The notes under the pieces: model-generated
The model's input: the letters and a program-made list of their open reading frames with translations, nothing else
Told to the model about the DNA's origin: nothing
Databases searched by the model: none
Shown here: piece after piece, positions 44,850 through 54,892 of the stretch
Numbering within the stretch: position 1 is the stretch's first letter
How the letters are laid out: each line of letters begins with the position of its first letter
Made by a program: the position numbers and the translations under genes
Origin: Candidatus Gastranaerophilales bacterium
GTDB taxonomy: Bacteria; Cyanobacteriota; Vampirovibrionia; Gastranaerophilales; Gastranaerophilaceae
Direction: 5' to 3'
Length of the DNA: 64,000 bases
Assembly (NCBI GenBank): GCA_944324365.1
Contig: CALUWA010000001.1
Location: forward strand, 1-64,000

Positions 44850-46376
44850 ATGACAAAGAGAGTATTATTGTGTATTATGGATGGTTGGGGAATAAGTAAA
44901 AATCACCCCGAATATGATGCAACAAAACTTGCTCATCCAATACATGTTGATAAATTAGAAAAAGAATATCCGTCAATTTCTATCCACGCGGACGGAGAAT
45001 ATGTAGGACTTCCGGCCGGGCAAATGGGTAACAGCGAAGTAGGTCACCTAAACCTTGGTGCCGGAAGAATTGTATACCAGGATTTATCGAGAATTAACAA
45101 TGCGATCAAGGACGGTTCATTCTTTAAAAACGAAAAATTCTTAATGGCTATGAACCACGCAAAAGAGCATAATTCAGCTCTGCACATATACGGTCTTGTT
45201 TCAACAGGCGGAGTGCACTCATCTTTAGATCATCTGCTTGCATTAATTAAAATGGCAGCAGATGAAGGATTGAAAAAAGTTTATGTACACGCATTTCTTG
45301 ACGGCCGTGACACACCGCCTCAAAGTGCATGCACATACCTTGAAAAAGTCGAAGAAGAACTTAAAAAATATAACCTTCCTCCGATTGCTACGGTAATTGG
45401 CAGATACTATATTATGGATAGAGATAACCGCTGGGAAAGAGTTGAAAAAGGTTATAACGCGCTTCTTTTCGGAGAAGGTGAAAAAGCCGCTTCTGCTTGC
45501 GAAGGCGTAAAAGCTTCTTATGCCAGAGGGGATAACGATGAATTTGTTCTTCCGACAGTTATCGGCGGAGAAGAAAGCAGAATACATGATAATGATGCAA
45601 TAATCTTTATAAACTTCCGTCCTGACCGTGCAAGAGAAATTACAAAAGCTATTAACTTTACGGATTTTGACGGATTTGAAAGAAAGAAAGTTCTTAAAAA
45701 CATTTGCTACATAACAATGACAAGCTACAACGAAGATTTCACATTCCCGGTAGCATTTCCGAAAGAGCATCTTGTAAATATATTGGGAGATGTTTTGGAA
45801 GCAAACGGTATACACCAGTTCAGAACTGCGGAAACCGAAAAATATGCACACGTAACATTCTTCTTTAACGGCGGCATTGATGAACCTCAGCCTCATGAAA
45901 CAAGAGTACTTGTTCCGTCACCGAAAGTTGCAACATATGATTTGCAGCCGGAAATGAGTGCACCGGAAGTTTGCAAAAATGTACTTGAAGCAATCGAAAA
46001 ACCTGAATATCAATTTATTTTAGTTAACTTTGCAAACCCGGATATGGTTGGTCATACCGGCGTAATTGATGCTGCAACAAAAGCTTGTCACGTTGTTGAT
46101 GAATGTGTCGGAAAAATTGCAGATGCTTGCGTAAAAAATAACATAATCATGCTTTTGACAGCTGATCACGGAAACTCTGAAGTTATGGTTAATGCAGACA
46201 CCTGCAAACCGCAGACAGCTCACACTACAAACAAAGTTCCGTTTGTGTTAATAAATGCACCAAAAGACATCGAACTAAAAGACGACGGAGCTTTGTGTAA
46301 TATTGCACCGACAATACTTCAATTATTCGGTATCCAAAAACCTGCTGAAATGACAGCAGATTCATTAATAAAGTAA
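44850..46376 (+). CDS. gpmI: 2,3-bisphosphoglycerate-independent phosphoglycerate mutase
   Basis: 508 residues, full length. The metal site DGWG near the N-terminus, the phosphoserine region MGNSEVGHLNLGAGR (active Ser near residue 65), and the C-terminal TADHGNSE (metal ligands D-H) are present. It interconverts 3- and 2-phosphoglycerate in lower glycolysis. Terminated by a clean hairpin. Confidence 0.97.
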   Translation: MTKRVLLCIMDGWGISKNHPEYDATKLAHPIHVDKLEKEYPSISIHADGEYVGLPAGQMGNSEVGHLNLGAGRIVYQDLSRINNAIKDGSFFKNEKFLMAMNHAKEHNSALHIYGLVSTGGVHSSLDHLLALIKMAADEGLKKVYVHAFLDGRDTPPQSACTYLEKVEEELKKYNLPPIATVIGRYYIMDRDNRWERVEKGYNALLFGEGEKAASACEGVKASYARGDNDEFVLPTVIGGEESRIHDNDAIIFINFRPDRAREITKAINFTDFDGFERKKVLKNICYITMTSYNEDFTFPVAFPKEHLVNILGDVLEANGIHQFRTAETEKYAHVTFFFNGGIDEPQPHETRVLVPSPKVATYDLQPEMSAPEVCKNVLEAIEKPEYQFILVNFANPDMVGHTGVIDAATKACHVVDECVGKIADACVKNNIIMLLTADHGNSEVMVNADTCKPQTAHTTNKVPFVLINAPKDIELKDDGALCNIAPTILQLFGIQKPAEMTADSLIK

Positions 46377-46382
46377 ATTAGC

Positions 46383-46412
46383 AGGCAGACGGCATAAGCG
46401 CCGTCTGCCTTT
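46383..46412 (+). terminator. Rho-independent terminator of gpmI
   Basis: AGGCAGACGGC (46383-46393) pairs with GCCGTCTGCCT (46400-46410), followed by a short T tract. It precedes the helicase gene by 17 bp. Confidence 0.85.
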
Positions 46413-46428
46413 ATAAGAAAGATAATAT

Positions 46429-49398
46429 ATGACAACAGAAAACGTTTTAAACATAGATTTTTCAATAAAAAAGAACAATGTAGACGAATTATTTTTTAAT
46501 CTTTCCGAAAATCCGGAAGGGTTTAAAAACAAAGATTTTCGTTATACATTAAGTTTGATATACCAGACTATTGAAGATGAATTTAAAGACGTTTTTGTAA
46601 GCCCGCATTCGCCGGCAAGAAATACAGACTTCTTTCTTGTGAATGAAGGCGGAAAGCTGTCATTTTTCATTACTCCGACAAACAACTTTGAATATTACCT
46701 GAAATCAAAAGGATCCCTTTTCAGATTCCGCTCTCAGGTTCTCGGGGAATATGTGGGCTACGCAATGAGCCTTGATTTAGTTATGGATTATTTTGGAGGA
46801 TTCGGCGAAGTCATAGATATGGATTCACTGACTCCTACATTTATTTATATGAATTCGCTGGCACACTTTGTTATGAAACTAATTGAAAAATTATATTTCA
46901 TACCGGTTGTAAAAACCAAAGGTGCAATGTTTAAAATCGTTTATGAACCGATTATTCCAAACCAGCAGGTTGCAAGAATTATAAACCAGTTTGAAGAAAA
47001 TATTCCAGAAAATTTATTTATCAAAGGCGAAAAACCGGATAATTTTGTAAGAGATTTTATTCACAATTATATGAATTATGTCATATATAAATTCTTGAGC
47101 ATAAAAGCATACAAATTCAAGGACGTAAAATCCGGTACATATATGATAAAAGATCTGGAACAGCGTGCTTCAATGCGCGGTGTTGAAATTGCTGAGAATT
47201 TTTCACAATGGTTTGACGAATTGTATCTTGGCAAATACGATGTTATTCCGTTCTTTAAAATAGAAAAAGTTGAAGACGAATTATTCAGGCTAAAAGTTCA
47301 TATCAAAAACAGAAAAACCGGAGAAAGTGTTCTAATTGATGATCTTTACCATAAAGATACAATTTTTGATGCGAACTCTTCCGATATAGCTAAAATAGTT
47401 GAAAAACAGCTTAATTATGCAATCAAATATATGCCGGAACTTGAAGATTTATTCGAAGATGAAGAAAAACTTGCACTCGATTTAAACCTTAACGAAGTCT
47501 ACAAAATTATCACACAAACCGCTTATTACTTGCAAAAGGCGCAAATAGAGGTGATTTTACCGAAAGAACTCGTAAATATCGTAGTTCCGCGAGCTTCTAT
47601 TAATGCAAAAGTCAAAGCATCACGTTCAAAAGATTTGGCGGATATATTTAACAATACAGCTTCTAATAAAATGTCGCTGGATGATATTCTTGATTTTTCA
47701 TACGAAATTGCAATCGGGAACGAAAAAATTTCCGTAGAAGAGTTTAACAAACTTGTCGAAAACAACAACGGATTAATCAAGTACAAAAACAAATACGTAC
47801 TGATTGATAAAGAAGAAAGCAAAAAGATATTTGAGCAGATTGCAAAAGCAAACTTCAAGTCACTTTCAAGAATGGAGCTTATACATGCTTCTATGTCAGG
47901 CCAGCTTGCACAATACGAATTTGACTATGACGATGCATACGCAAGGATTATCCAAGACTTTACAAAACCTGTGGATGTCACTCCGCCAAAGACTTTAAAC
48001 GGAGAATTAAGACCATATCAGCTCACAGGTCTTAAATGGCTATGGACAAACGTTACAAAAGGTTTCGGCGTCTGTATGGCAGATGATATGGGGCTTGGAA
48101 AAACAATTCAAATTATCAGCTTAATTCTGAAATTAAAAGAAGAAGATAAACTTAAAAAACCGGTTCTTGTAATATGCCCTACAACTTTAATGGGTAACTG
48201 GATGAAAGAACTTCAAATGTTTGCGCCGAGCCTGGATGCCGTTGTTTATCACGGAACAGAGCGCAAACTTGAGGTTAATCACGATATAATTTTGACGACA
48301 TACGCTATTATGAGAATTGACGTTGAAGAGTTAAAGAAACATCAATGGGGAATGGTTATTGTTGACGAAGCTCAAAACATCAAAAACCCGGACACTGCGC
48401 AAACTCTTGCGATTAAAACATTAAAAGCAGATACTAAAGTTGCGATGACAGGTACCCCTGTAGAAAACAGATTAACAGAATTGTGGAGTATATTTGACTT
48501 TATTAACCAGGGATATCTCGGAAGCCTCAGGGAATTTCAAAAAAGCTATGCAATTCCTATTGAAAGGTTTAAAGAAAATTCACGTGCTGCAAAATTGAAA
48601 ATGTCAATTTCACCGTTTGTATTAAGACGTCTGAAAACCGATAAACACGTTATATCTGATTTGCCTGAAAAAATGGTGCTTAATGAATACTGCTATTTAT
48701 CAAAATCGCAGGCTGTATTATATGAAAAAACACTTAATGAAATGATGGCAAAAATCAGTGAATTTTCAGGCATTAACAGACGCGGAAATATATTTAAACT
48801 TATCACTGCTCTGAAACAAATCTGTAATCACCCATACCAGTTCTTAAAATCCGGTGATATGAACAGAGAAATGTCAGGGAAAATGGATAAATGTATTTCT
48901 ACAGTCGAAAGCATTCTTGAAAACGGTGAAAAAACACTTATCTTTACGCAATACAAAGAAATGGGTGATATCCTCTGCAAAGTAATAAAAGAAGAATGCG
49001 ATACCGAACCGCTCTTCTTCCATGGTTCATTGACCGTTCCGCAAAGGGAAGATTTAATTAACCGTTTCCAAAATGATGATGACGCAAAAATTATGATATT
49101 GTCATTAAAAGCCGGCGGTACAGGATTAAACCTAACAAGTGCAACCAACGTTATTCACTACGACCTTTGGTGGAATCCGGCAGTTGAAGACCAGGCAACG
49201 GACAGAACTTATAGAATAGGTCAAGATAAAAACGTAATGGTTCACCGAATGATTACACTCGGCACATTTGAAGAAAAAATAGATGAAATGCTGAAAACCA
49301 AAAAAGAACTGGCAAATCTTGCAGTTTACGAAGGCGAAAAAATTATCACAGAACTTTCAGACGAAGAAATTTACGAAATATTTACTTTATCTGCTTAG
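46429..49398 (+). CDS. SNF2-family DEAD/H-box helicase
   Basis: 989 residues. The C-terminal half is a Swi2/Snf2 ATPase: DDMGLGKTIQ (motif I, about residue 550), DEAQN (motif II, about 645), TGTPVEN, and in the second lobe SLKAGGTGLNLTSA and QATDRTYRIGQ. The N-terminal half, about 500 residues, has no recognised domain. It probably remodels nucleoprotein or RNA polymerase complexes. Its last four bases overlap the end of the convergent glycine-zipper gene. Confidence 0.9.
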   Translation: MTTENVLNIDFSIKKNNVDELFFNLSENPEGFKNKDFRYTLSLIYQTIEDEFKDVFVSPHSPARNTDFFLVNEGGKLSFFITPTNNFEYYLKSKGSLFRFRSQVLGEYVGYAMSLDLVMDYFGGFGEVIDMDSLTPTFIYMNSLAHFVMKLIEKLYFIPVVKTKGAMFKIVYEPIIPNQQVARIINQFEENIPENLFIKGEKPDNFVRDFIHNYMNYVIYKFLSIKAYKFKDVKSGTYMIKDLEQRASMRGVEIAENFSQWFDELYLGKYDVIPFFKIEKVEDELFRLKVHIKNRKTGESVLIDDLYHKDTIFDANSSDIAKIVEKQLNYAIKYMPELEDLFEDEEKLALDLNLNEVYKIITQTAYYLQKAQIEVILPKELVNIVVPRASINAKVKASRSKDLADIFNNTASNKMSLDDILDFSYEIAIGNEKISVEEFNKLVENNNGLIKYKNKYVLIDKEESKKIFEQIAKANFKSLSRMELIHASMSGQLAQYEFDYDDAYARIIQDFTKPVDVTPPKTLNGELRPYQLTGLKWLWTNVTKGFGVCMADDMGLGKTIQIISLILKLKEEDKLKKPVLVICPTTLMGNWMKELQMFAPSLDAVVYHGTERKLEVNHDIILTTYAIMRIDVEELKKHQWGMVIVDEAQNIKNPDTAQTLAIKTLKADTKVAMTGTPVENRLTELWSIFDFINQGYLGSLREFQKSYAIPIERFKENSRAAKLKMSISPFVLRRLKTDKHVISDLPEKMVLNEYCYLSKSQAVLYEKTLNEMMAKISEFSGINRRGNIFKLITALKQICNHPYQFLKSGDMNREMSGKMDKCISTVESILENGEKTLIFTQYKEMGDILCKVIKEECDTEPLFFHGSLTVPQREDLINRFQNDDDAKIMILSLKAGGTGLNLTSATNVIHYDLWWNPAVEDQATDRTYRIGQDKNVMVHRMITLGTFEEKIDEMLKTKKELANLAVYEGEKIITELSDEEIYEIFTLSA

Positions 49399-51179
49399 TA
49401 CATACCGCCAAGCGCCCACGGATTTTGCATCATCATTGAGTAATCAGGCACCATAGAAGTTTGCGCGCCGCCGTTAATTCTTTCTTTAAATTTTCTCATT
49501 GTGGCCTGGAGCGGAGTTTCTGACGGCTGCTGGGCAGTTTGTTCTTGTGATGCTGTCTGATTATCAGGATTTTGAGAATCAGAAGCAGTACCAGACTGTT
49601 GAGATGAAGTATCTGCATCATTCATGCCTAAATCTGTTGCTATATCCTGCATAAGTTCCGGATCATCTTCCGCAATATTTTGCAGTGAGACTGCTGCTTT
49701 TTCCATCCGTTCTTTCATAACAGGGTTTGACATCTTAGGATCTTTTTGCCCTTGTTGTTCAAGCTGTTGTGCAGCCTGCATATCCTGAGCAAGCGTCAGA
49801 GCAGATTCTTTAACAAGATTTTCTCTTGTGCTTCTGCTGTATTTAGCTCTTAAGGCTCTTAATTTAGCTTTTTTAGTTCCAATCTTATCAGCTTCTGATA
49901 CATCGCAGCCCAATGCTTTATGCGCAAGCTTACCTAATCCCCAGCTTGCAAGACCGCCTATAACAGCACCGGCAATACCGCCTACAATATTTCCGACACC
50001 AGGAACAACTGAGCCGACTGCAGTACCAATTGCAGCCCCTGCTTTCATACCGGCCATAAATCCGACAGCTTCAACAGCCGCAACACCAGTTGATTTTGCA
50101 ATTTCTTTTGTCATTGCCTTTGTTCCGCCGGCTTGCTTAGCTGCTGCAAACTTATCATAATCAGCCGCTACAGATAACGCTGCAAATGCCGCATTTCCTT
50201 TAACAAATTTCCCTGCAACACGGAATGCCTTAGAACCTGCATTTAAAGATTTTACGGCCGTGTTTGCAGCTCTTACACCTGTTACCGTTTTTGCTGTATT
50301 TTTTACTTTACCTAAGACGGATTTTGGTTTTAAATTTCCGTTATATTTCGCTTTGTAGGCGTCGAGTTTTGCCTGTGCAATAAGTTGTTCAGCTTCTTTG
50401 AGCTTTTTAACCTGAGCTGCGCCTTTTAAGCCCTTTGCTTCGCTTAACGCTTGTCTTGCCTGATTATAATAATTAGCCTTTAATTCAGGAAGAAGATTTT
50501 TATTTAATAATTTATCCGCCTGCTTAATTTTCTTTGATAAAGCTGAACCTGAAAGCCCCTTAGCCTCATCAAATAACTTTTTAACGTCTGCATAATATTG
50601 AGTTGAATTAACTTTTATTTTTGCGGCATCGTAAACCTTTTTTAACTCTGCAAGCTTTGCTCTGCGCGCAGAACCGGTTAAATTGTTAGCCTCAGCAAGC
50701 AGTTTTCTTGCTTCTTTGTAGTAAACATCTTTTGCCGCTTTTAAATTTGCCGCATCAAAGAGCTTTGCAGCCTCCTGGAATTTTGCAGCCTGTGCTGCAC
50801 CTTTTAATTTAGACGCTTCTGCCAATGCTTTTTGAGCTTCTTTAAAATAATCAGCTTTTCCTGCAACAGCACGCGGAATAGATTTTTCCATTTCAAGGAT
50901 TGTATTATATCTGCTGGCATTTTTATAAGTTTCAAAAGCACTTTTGCCCTTTAACTGCCGCAATTCAATTTGTTTTCTCAGCTGGGTAAATTTTGAAGGT
51001 TTGTTTTTGGAAAAGGTATTGTAAAGCTTGCCGCCACCGTAACGTGCAAGCTCAATTCCGGAACCTATAGCACCGTTAAGTAATACCCCATCGGTAAAGG
51101 ACATATAGCTGTTATCCAGCCCAGTCGTATTCAGGTACATTGCTAAATTATAGTAATCATTATATCCATTAACTGACAT
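49395..51179 (-). CDS. Helical-repeat and glycine-zipper protein
   Basis: 594 residues from the ATG at 51179, which follows AAGGAAA; a longer frame from 51248 is unsupported. About residues 90-275 hold four repeats of about 42 residues (pattern YxxEARKLLAEAxxLxGxA). A Gly-zipper membrane segment follows (GFMAGMKAGAAIGTAVG, then VGNIVGGIAGAVIGGLAS), and the C-terminal third is Gln/Ser-rich and ends in MMQNPWALGGMY. The zipper and the MMQNP tail recur in the next gene. No signal peptide. The repeats, zipper and low-complexity tail suggest an envelope-associated or secreted protein. Confidence 0.75.
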   Translation of the reverse strand: MSVNGYNDYYNLAMYLNTTGLDNSYMSFTDGVLLNGAIGSGIELARYGGGKLYNTFSKNKPSKFTQLRKQIELRQLKGKSAFETYKNASRYNTILEMEKSIPRAVAGKADYFKEAQKALAEASKLKGAAQAAKFQEAAKLFDAANLKAAKDVYYKEARKLLAEANNLTGSARRAKLAELKKVYDAAKIKVNSTQYYADVKKLFDEAKGLSGSALSKKIKQADKLLNKNLLPELKANYYNQARQALSEAKGLKGAAQVKKLKEAEQLIAQAKLDAYKAKYNGNLKPKSVLGKVKNTAKTVTGVRAANTAVKSLNAGSKAFRVAGKFVKGNAAFAALSVAADYDKFAAAKQAGGTKAMTKEIAKSTGVAAVEAVGFMAGMKAGAAIGTAVGSVVPGVGNIVGGIAGAVIGGLASWGLGKLAHKALGCDVSEADKIGTKKAKLRALRAKYSRSTRENLVKESALTLAQDMQAAQQLEQQGQKDPKMSNPVMKERMEKAAVSLQNIAEDDPELMQDIATDLGMNDADTSSQQSGTASDSQNPDNQTASQEQTAQQPSETPLQATMRKFKERINGGAQTSMVPDYSMMMQNPWALGGMY

Positions 51180-51216
51180 AACCAATTTCCTTAAAATTAT
51201 ATATCCCCTGTATTTA

Positions 51217-51244
51217 TATAAAGGAAATTTAAAAGCAAAAAATG
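51217..51244 (-). promoter_or_regulatory. Weak variant of the CAATT-N12 promoter-like motif
   Basis: On the minus strand CATTT, 12 bases, TTTCCTTTATA, followed by TAAATACAGGGG. It keeps the spacing and the CTTTATA core but not the AATAC half, about 38 bases ahead of the chosen start. Confidence 0.35.
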
Positions 51245-51321
51245 CCAATTTATTAAGAAAAGTAAACAGTCTGCTATAATTTTAGCAGACTGTTCCGGGT
51301 TTTATTAATACTTCCCCCGAG

Positions 51322-52140
51322 TTAAGCTTTGCTTGCTGCATAATACTGTGCGAACAACTCCGGATTTTGCATCATAGCCATCTGCAGCTGCTGCATCATA
51401 TACTGATCTGCATTCATTGCAAATGGGTTTGTTGTTCCTGTATCAAACCCTTGTGTCATAGCTTTTTGAGCTTGTTCCTGCTGCTCAGCCTTCTTTTCGG
51501 AATAGCTTTTACCTACAATTTTACTTGTAACCCATTCCCCGATTAAACCGCCTATGATACCACCGACAATTGGAATAGGACATAATGCCTGACCGATACA
51601 GAAACCTGCCATACTACCAACAGCTCTTGAACCGGCTTTAACAAGCTCGGCACCGCCATCCACAATTCCTCCATCCATAGTAGCTTTGACTATATTAGGA
51701 GTTTCAAATGCCAAGAAGAGCAATGAACCTATTAAAGGCATCTTTGTGCCCAAAGTCTTTCCTACGCCTTTTATACTGCCCCAAAGTCCGGATTTCCCGG
51801 CTGCCTTTGCAGCAGTTGCTCCTTCAGTCCATGCTTTTGAAACACTTGACGGAATATCAGTCAAATTTTTCTTCATAGCTTTCCAAAAGCCGCCTTCTTG
51901 CTTTATTAACTGCTCATTATGAGCTTCTGATGCTTTAAATGCATTTTTTAATTTAGTCCAAAAATTCTTATAACCGGTACCGCCGACATATTTACCATCA
52001 GCACCTTTTACACCGCGCACAGCCTCACGCAAAGACTTTTCAAAAGCCTCACCGCCGGTACCTAATGCAAAATCAGGAGCCATTTTTAAACCGCGTTTTG
52101 CGTAATTCCATACTCTGTTTAAAGTAACAGGATTAATCAT
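51322..52140 (-). CDS. Glycine-zipper protein of unknown family
   Basis: 272 residues. A basic N-terminal region (WNYAKRGLKMAPDFALGTGG, FWTKLKNAFKAS) leads to hydrophobic segments GSLLFLAFETPNIV and GSMAGFCIGQALCPIPI, then VGGIIGGLIGEWV, matching the zipper of the adjacent protein. The end is Gln/Met-rich with MMQNPELF. The ATG at 52140 follows AGGTAGG. With its neighbour it probably forms a related pair; both use a similar upstream motif. No function is known. Confidence 0.75.
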   Translation of the reverse strand: MINPVTLNRVWNYAKRGLKMAPDFALGTGGEAFEKSLREAVRGVKGADGKYVGGTGYKNFWTKLKNAFKASEAHNEQLIKQEGGFWKAMKKNLTDIPSSVSKAWTEGATAAKAAGKSGLWGSIKGVGKTLGTKMPLIGSLLFLAFETPNIVKATMDGGIVDGGAELVKAGSRAVGSMAGFCIGQALCPIPIVGGIIGGLIGEWVTSKIVGKSYSEKKAEQQEQAQKAMTQGFDTGTTNPFAMNADQYMMQQLQMAMMQNPELFAQYYAASKA

Positions 52141-52185
52141 AACCTACCTACCTTTTTACAACACATTTATTACCTAACTTACTTA

Positions 52186-52213
52186 TATAAAGTATTTTGT
52201 TATTTATAAATTG
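52186..52213 (-). promoter_or_regulatory. CAATT-N12-AATACTTTATA promoter-like motif
   Basis: On the minus strand CAATT (52213-52209), 12 bases, AATACTTTATA (52196-52186), followed by TAAGTAAG. It lies 46 bases ahead of the glycine-zipper gene start at 52140. Confidence 0.65.
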
Positions 52214-52311
52214 CTTTAAATTAAACATGTGTAACAAAAATTAACAAAACTGCTTACTTTACTCTATAGTTTTTTCTGGTAAAATACACACATAATGAAA
52301 GAGAGGGATAT

Positions 52312-53352
52312 ATGTTAAAAAAAATATTAACATTCAAAAATATAATATTTTTAATATTAGTAGTTGTTTTACTGTTAATCCTGCCTAAAATAGTTAATAT
52401 ATTACTTCTCTTTTTTGCGGCATACGTAATTGCCTGTGCCCTCAACCCTTTTGTTGTAAAAATGCAAAAACATATGAGCCGGAATCTTGCATCAATAATA
52501 GCGGTTCTTTTCAGTTGTATAGCAATATTTGCATTATTTATTCCTATACTTATTATGACATTTAAGGAAGTTCGAACATTTTTAGTAAGTCTTCCTACCA
52601 AAATAAGCAGTTTAATAAGCTATATAAATTCAACCACAGTTTTCGGTAAAAGACTTTCCGATTTATTAAGCACAAACAATATCCTTTCAAACAGCAGCGA
52701 TATTGCAGGAAATTTAGTTAACCAGTCCTGGAGTTTTACAATGGGAATATTTGAAGTTGCGGTAATCGCTGTAGCACTAATGATGATCGTATACTACCTG
52801 CTTGTTGATAAAGATTATCTGCGCAAAAAATTTATCGAATTTTTTCCGCAGGACATAAAAGATAAAGCAAACCAAATACTTTCAACTATCAGCAACAAAG
52901 TTGGCGGTTATGTTGGAGCACAATTGTTATCAATGGCTGCTGTCGGTGTTATGACAACAATATTATTAGCACTATTGGGGGTAAATTACTCATTATTGCT
53001 TGGTCTAATTACGGGTATTTTGGATATCGTTCCATTGGTCGGACCTACAATTGCGATTGGTATAATTCTGCTTGTTGCATATCCTTTCGGGCTGGTTAAA
53101 GCAATTCTTATAATAGCAGCATTTTTACTTGTTCAGCAATTATCAAACTATATCGTAAGGCCAATAGTATTCGGGAAATATATGCAATTGCATCCGCTTA
53201 TGATATTCCTTGCGCTGTTTTTGGCACAGCAGTTTTTAGGTTTCTGGGGAGTAATCCTGTCACCGGCAATTGCTGCCACAATCGGCGTTCTTATAGATGA
53301 ATTATATTTAAATCAAATAAACGAAACAAACGAGGCAGAAAATAATGCATAA
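52312..53352 (+). CDS. AI-2E family permease
   Basis: 346 residues with about eight membrane helices in the PerM/YdiK layout: paired N-terminal helices, a soluble region (LPTKISSLISYINS), then LLALLGVNYSLLLGLITGILDIVPLVGPTI, the family's best conserved block (positions about 220-250), and RPIVFGKYMQLHPL. Despite the name, most members have no proven autoinducer role; some transport Na+/Li+ or metabolites. Overlaps the radical SAM gene by eight bases. Confidence 0.88.
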   Translation: MLKKILTFKNIIFLILVVVLLLILPKIVNILLLFFAAYVIACALNPFVVKMQKHMSRNLASIIAVLFSCIAIFALFIPILIMTFKEVRTFLVSLPTKISSLISYINSTTVFGKRLSDLLSTNNILSNSSDIAGNLVNQSWSFTMGIFEVAVIAVALMMIVYYLLVDKDYLRKKFIEFFPQDIKDKANQILSTISNKVGGYVGAQLLSMAAVGVMTTILLALLGVNYSLLLGLITGILDIVPLVGPTIAIGIILLVAYPFGLVKAILIIAAFLLVQQLSNYIVRPIVFGKYMQLHPLMIFLALFLAQQFLGFWGVILSPAIAATIGVLIDELYLNQINETNEAENNA

Positions 53353-54892
53353 TTCGGAATTATTCTTATATAATCCGATTAACAAAAAAAATGCAACCTG
53401 CAGTATCTGGATGGCATTTCCGGGACCTGAGAGCTTTGCGATGTCATCTTTGGGATATCTGTGGCTATTTAAAAGCATTGACGAATTTAAAGATGTAAAT
53501 ATTGAACGCATATACTCAGACACACTAAATCCGCATTTTAAACCTGATGAAATTAATTTTATGGGTTTTTCGTTTTCATTTGACACCGATTTTTTAACAA
53601 TTTTTGCAATGCTAGAAAAATACAATATTCCGTTAAAAACCGGCGAACGTACAAACAGTCATCCCATGATTTTTGCCGGAGGACCCGTTGTCACAGCAAA
53701 CCCAGCACCGTACGAAAGCTACTTTGATTTCTTTATAATAGGCGACGGGGAAGCTGTAAACTTTGAGATTATAAAAGAATACCAAACTCACAAAGAGTTA
53801 AACAAACACGATTTCTTAAAGTTAATATCACAAATCGAAGGGGTATATGTCCCGGGCATAACAAAAGACAAAGTCAAAAAAATAACAAAAAAACTTGATG
53901 AATGTATTTATACCCCAATCTTGAGCGAAAAAGCCTTTTTCCCAAATACGTTTATAATGGAGGTTGCAAGAGGCTGCGCAAATCGCTGCGGATTCTGTAT
54001 TGCATCATATCTGAATTTACCTCTCAGATTTATGCCATATGAAGATATAATCAGTACAATTGATTTTGGACTTTCGCATACAAATAAAATCGCACTTCTT
54101 GGAGCTCAATTAAGCGCACATCCGCAGTTTGATAAAATTTGTGATTATATTTACGAAAAAATAAAAAGCGGACAAAATATTGAAATGAGCGTTTCATCTC
54201 TGAGAGTGGATGCTATAACTCCTGAAATAATGAAAACTCTTGTAGCCTGCGGGCAAAAAAATATAACTCTGGCAATTGAAGCCGGAAGTGAACGGTTAAG
54301 AAAAGTTATAAACAAAAACCTTACAAAAGAACAAATATTTAACGCGGCAAAAATCGCAAAAGAAGCAGGACTGAAAGGCTTTAAATTTTACGGAATGCTC
54401 GGACTACCGACCGAAACGTATGAAGATCTTGATGAAATGATAAACCTGGCGAAAGAGCTCAAAACAATATATAAAGGATTTGATATATCATTCGGATTTT
54501 CAACATTTGTTCCAAAACCAAACACCCCATTCCAATGGTGCGGAAGAGAAAGCACTAAACTTTTGGAAGGAAAAACAGCATACATCAAAAAAGAAATGCA
54601 TAAAATCGGTGTCACAGCAACTGTATCAAGTGCAAAATGGGACTACTGGCAGGCAGTGCTCTCAAGAGGAGACAGCTCATTGGGCGATTTTCTTGAAGAA
54701 ACTTACAGACTTGGCGGAAAACTCGGGGCATTCAAAAAAGCTGCTAAAAAATATAATATAAATACCGATTACTATGCCTGCGAAAACTGGAGTTTTGAAA
54801 CAAACTTGCCATGGGATTTTATAGAGATAAAGCCCGGTAAAGAATTTCTGATAAATGAAAGTAAACGCTTGCTAAGCGGTGACTCAAATTAA
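53345..54892 (+). CDS. B12-binding radical SAM protein
   Basis: 515 residues. The first 170 resemble a cobalamin-binding Rossmann domain (FAGGPVVTANPAPYESYFDFF). The radical SAM core has the cluster cysteines in RGCANRCGFC (C-x3-C-x2-C, about residues 210-219), then AIEAGSERLRKVINK and FYGMLGLPTET. Such enzymes do methyl transfer or C-C chemistry; the substrate is unknown. It overlaps the preceding permease and converges on the acyltransferase. Confidence 0.9.
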   Translation: MHNSELFLYNPINKKNATCSIWMAFPGPESFAMSSLGYLWLFKSIDEFKDVNIERIYSDTLNPHFKPDEINFMGFSFSFDTDFLTIFAMLEKYNIPLKTGERTNSHPMIFAGGPVVTANPAPYESYFDFFIIGDGEAVNFEIIKEYQTHKELNKHDFLKLISQIEGVYVPGITKDKVKKITKKLDECIYTPILSEKAFFPNTFIMEVARGCANRCGFCIASYLNLPLRFMPYEDIISTIDFGLSHTNKIALLGAQLSAHPQFDKICDYIYEKIKSGQNIEMSVSSLRVDAITPEIMKTLVACGQKNITLAIEAGSERLRKVINKNLTKEQIFNAAKIAKEAGLKGFKFYGMLGLPTETYEDLDEMINLAKELKTIYKGFDISFGFSTFVPKPNTPFQWCGRESTKLLEGKTAYIKKEMHKIGVTATVSSAKWDYWQAVLSRGDSSLGDFLEETYRLGGKLGAFKKAAKKYNINTDYYACENWSFETNLPWDFIEIKPGKEFLINESKRLLSGDSN

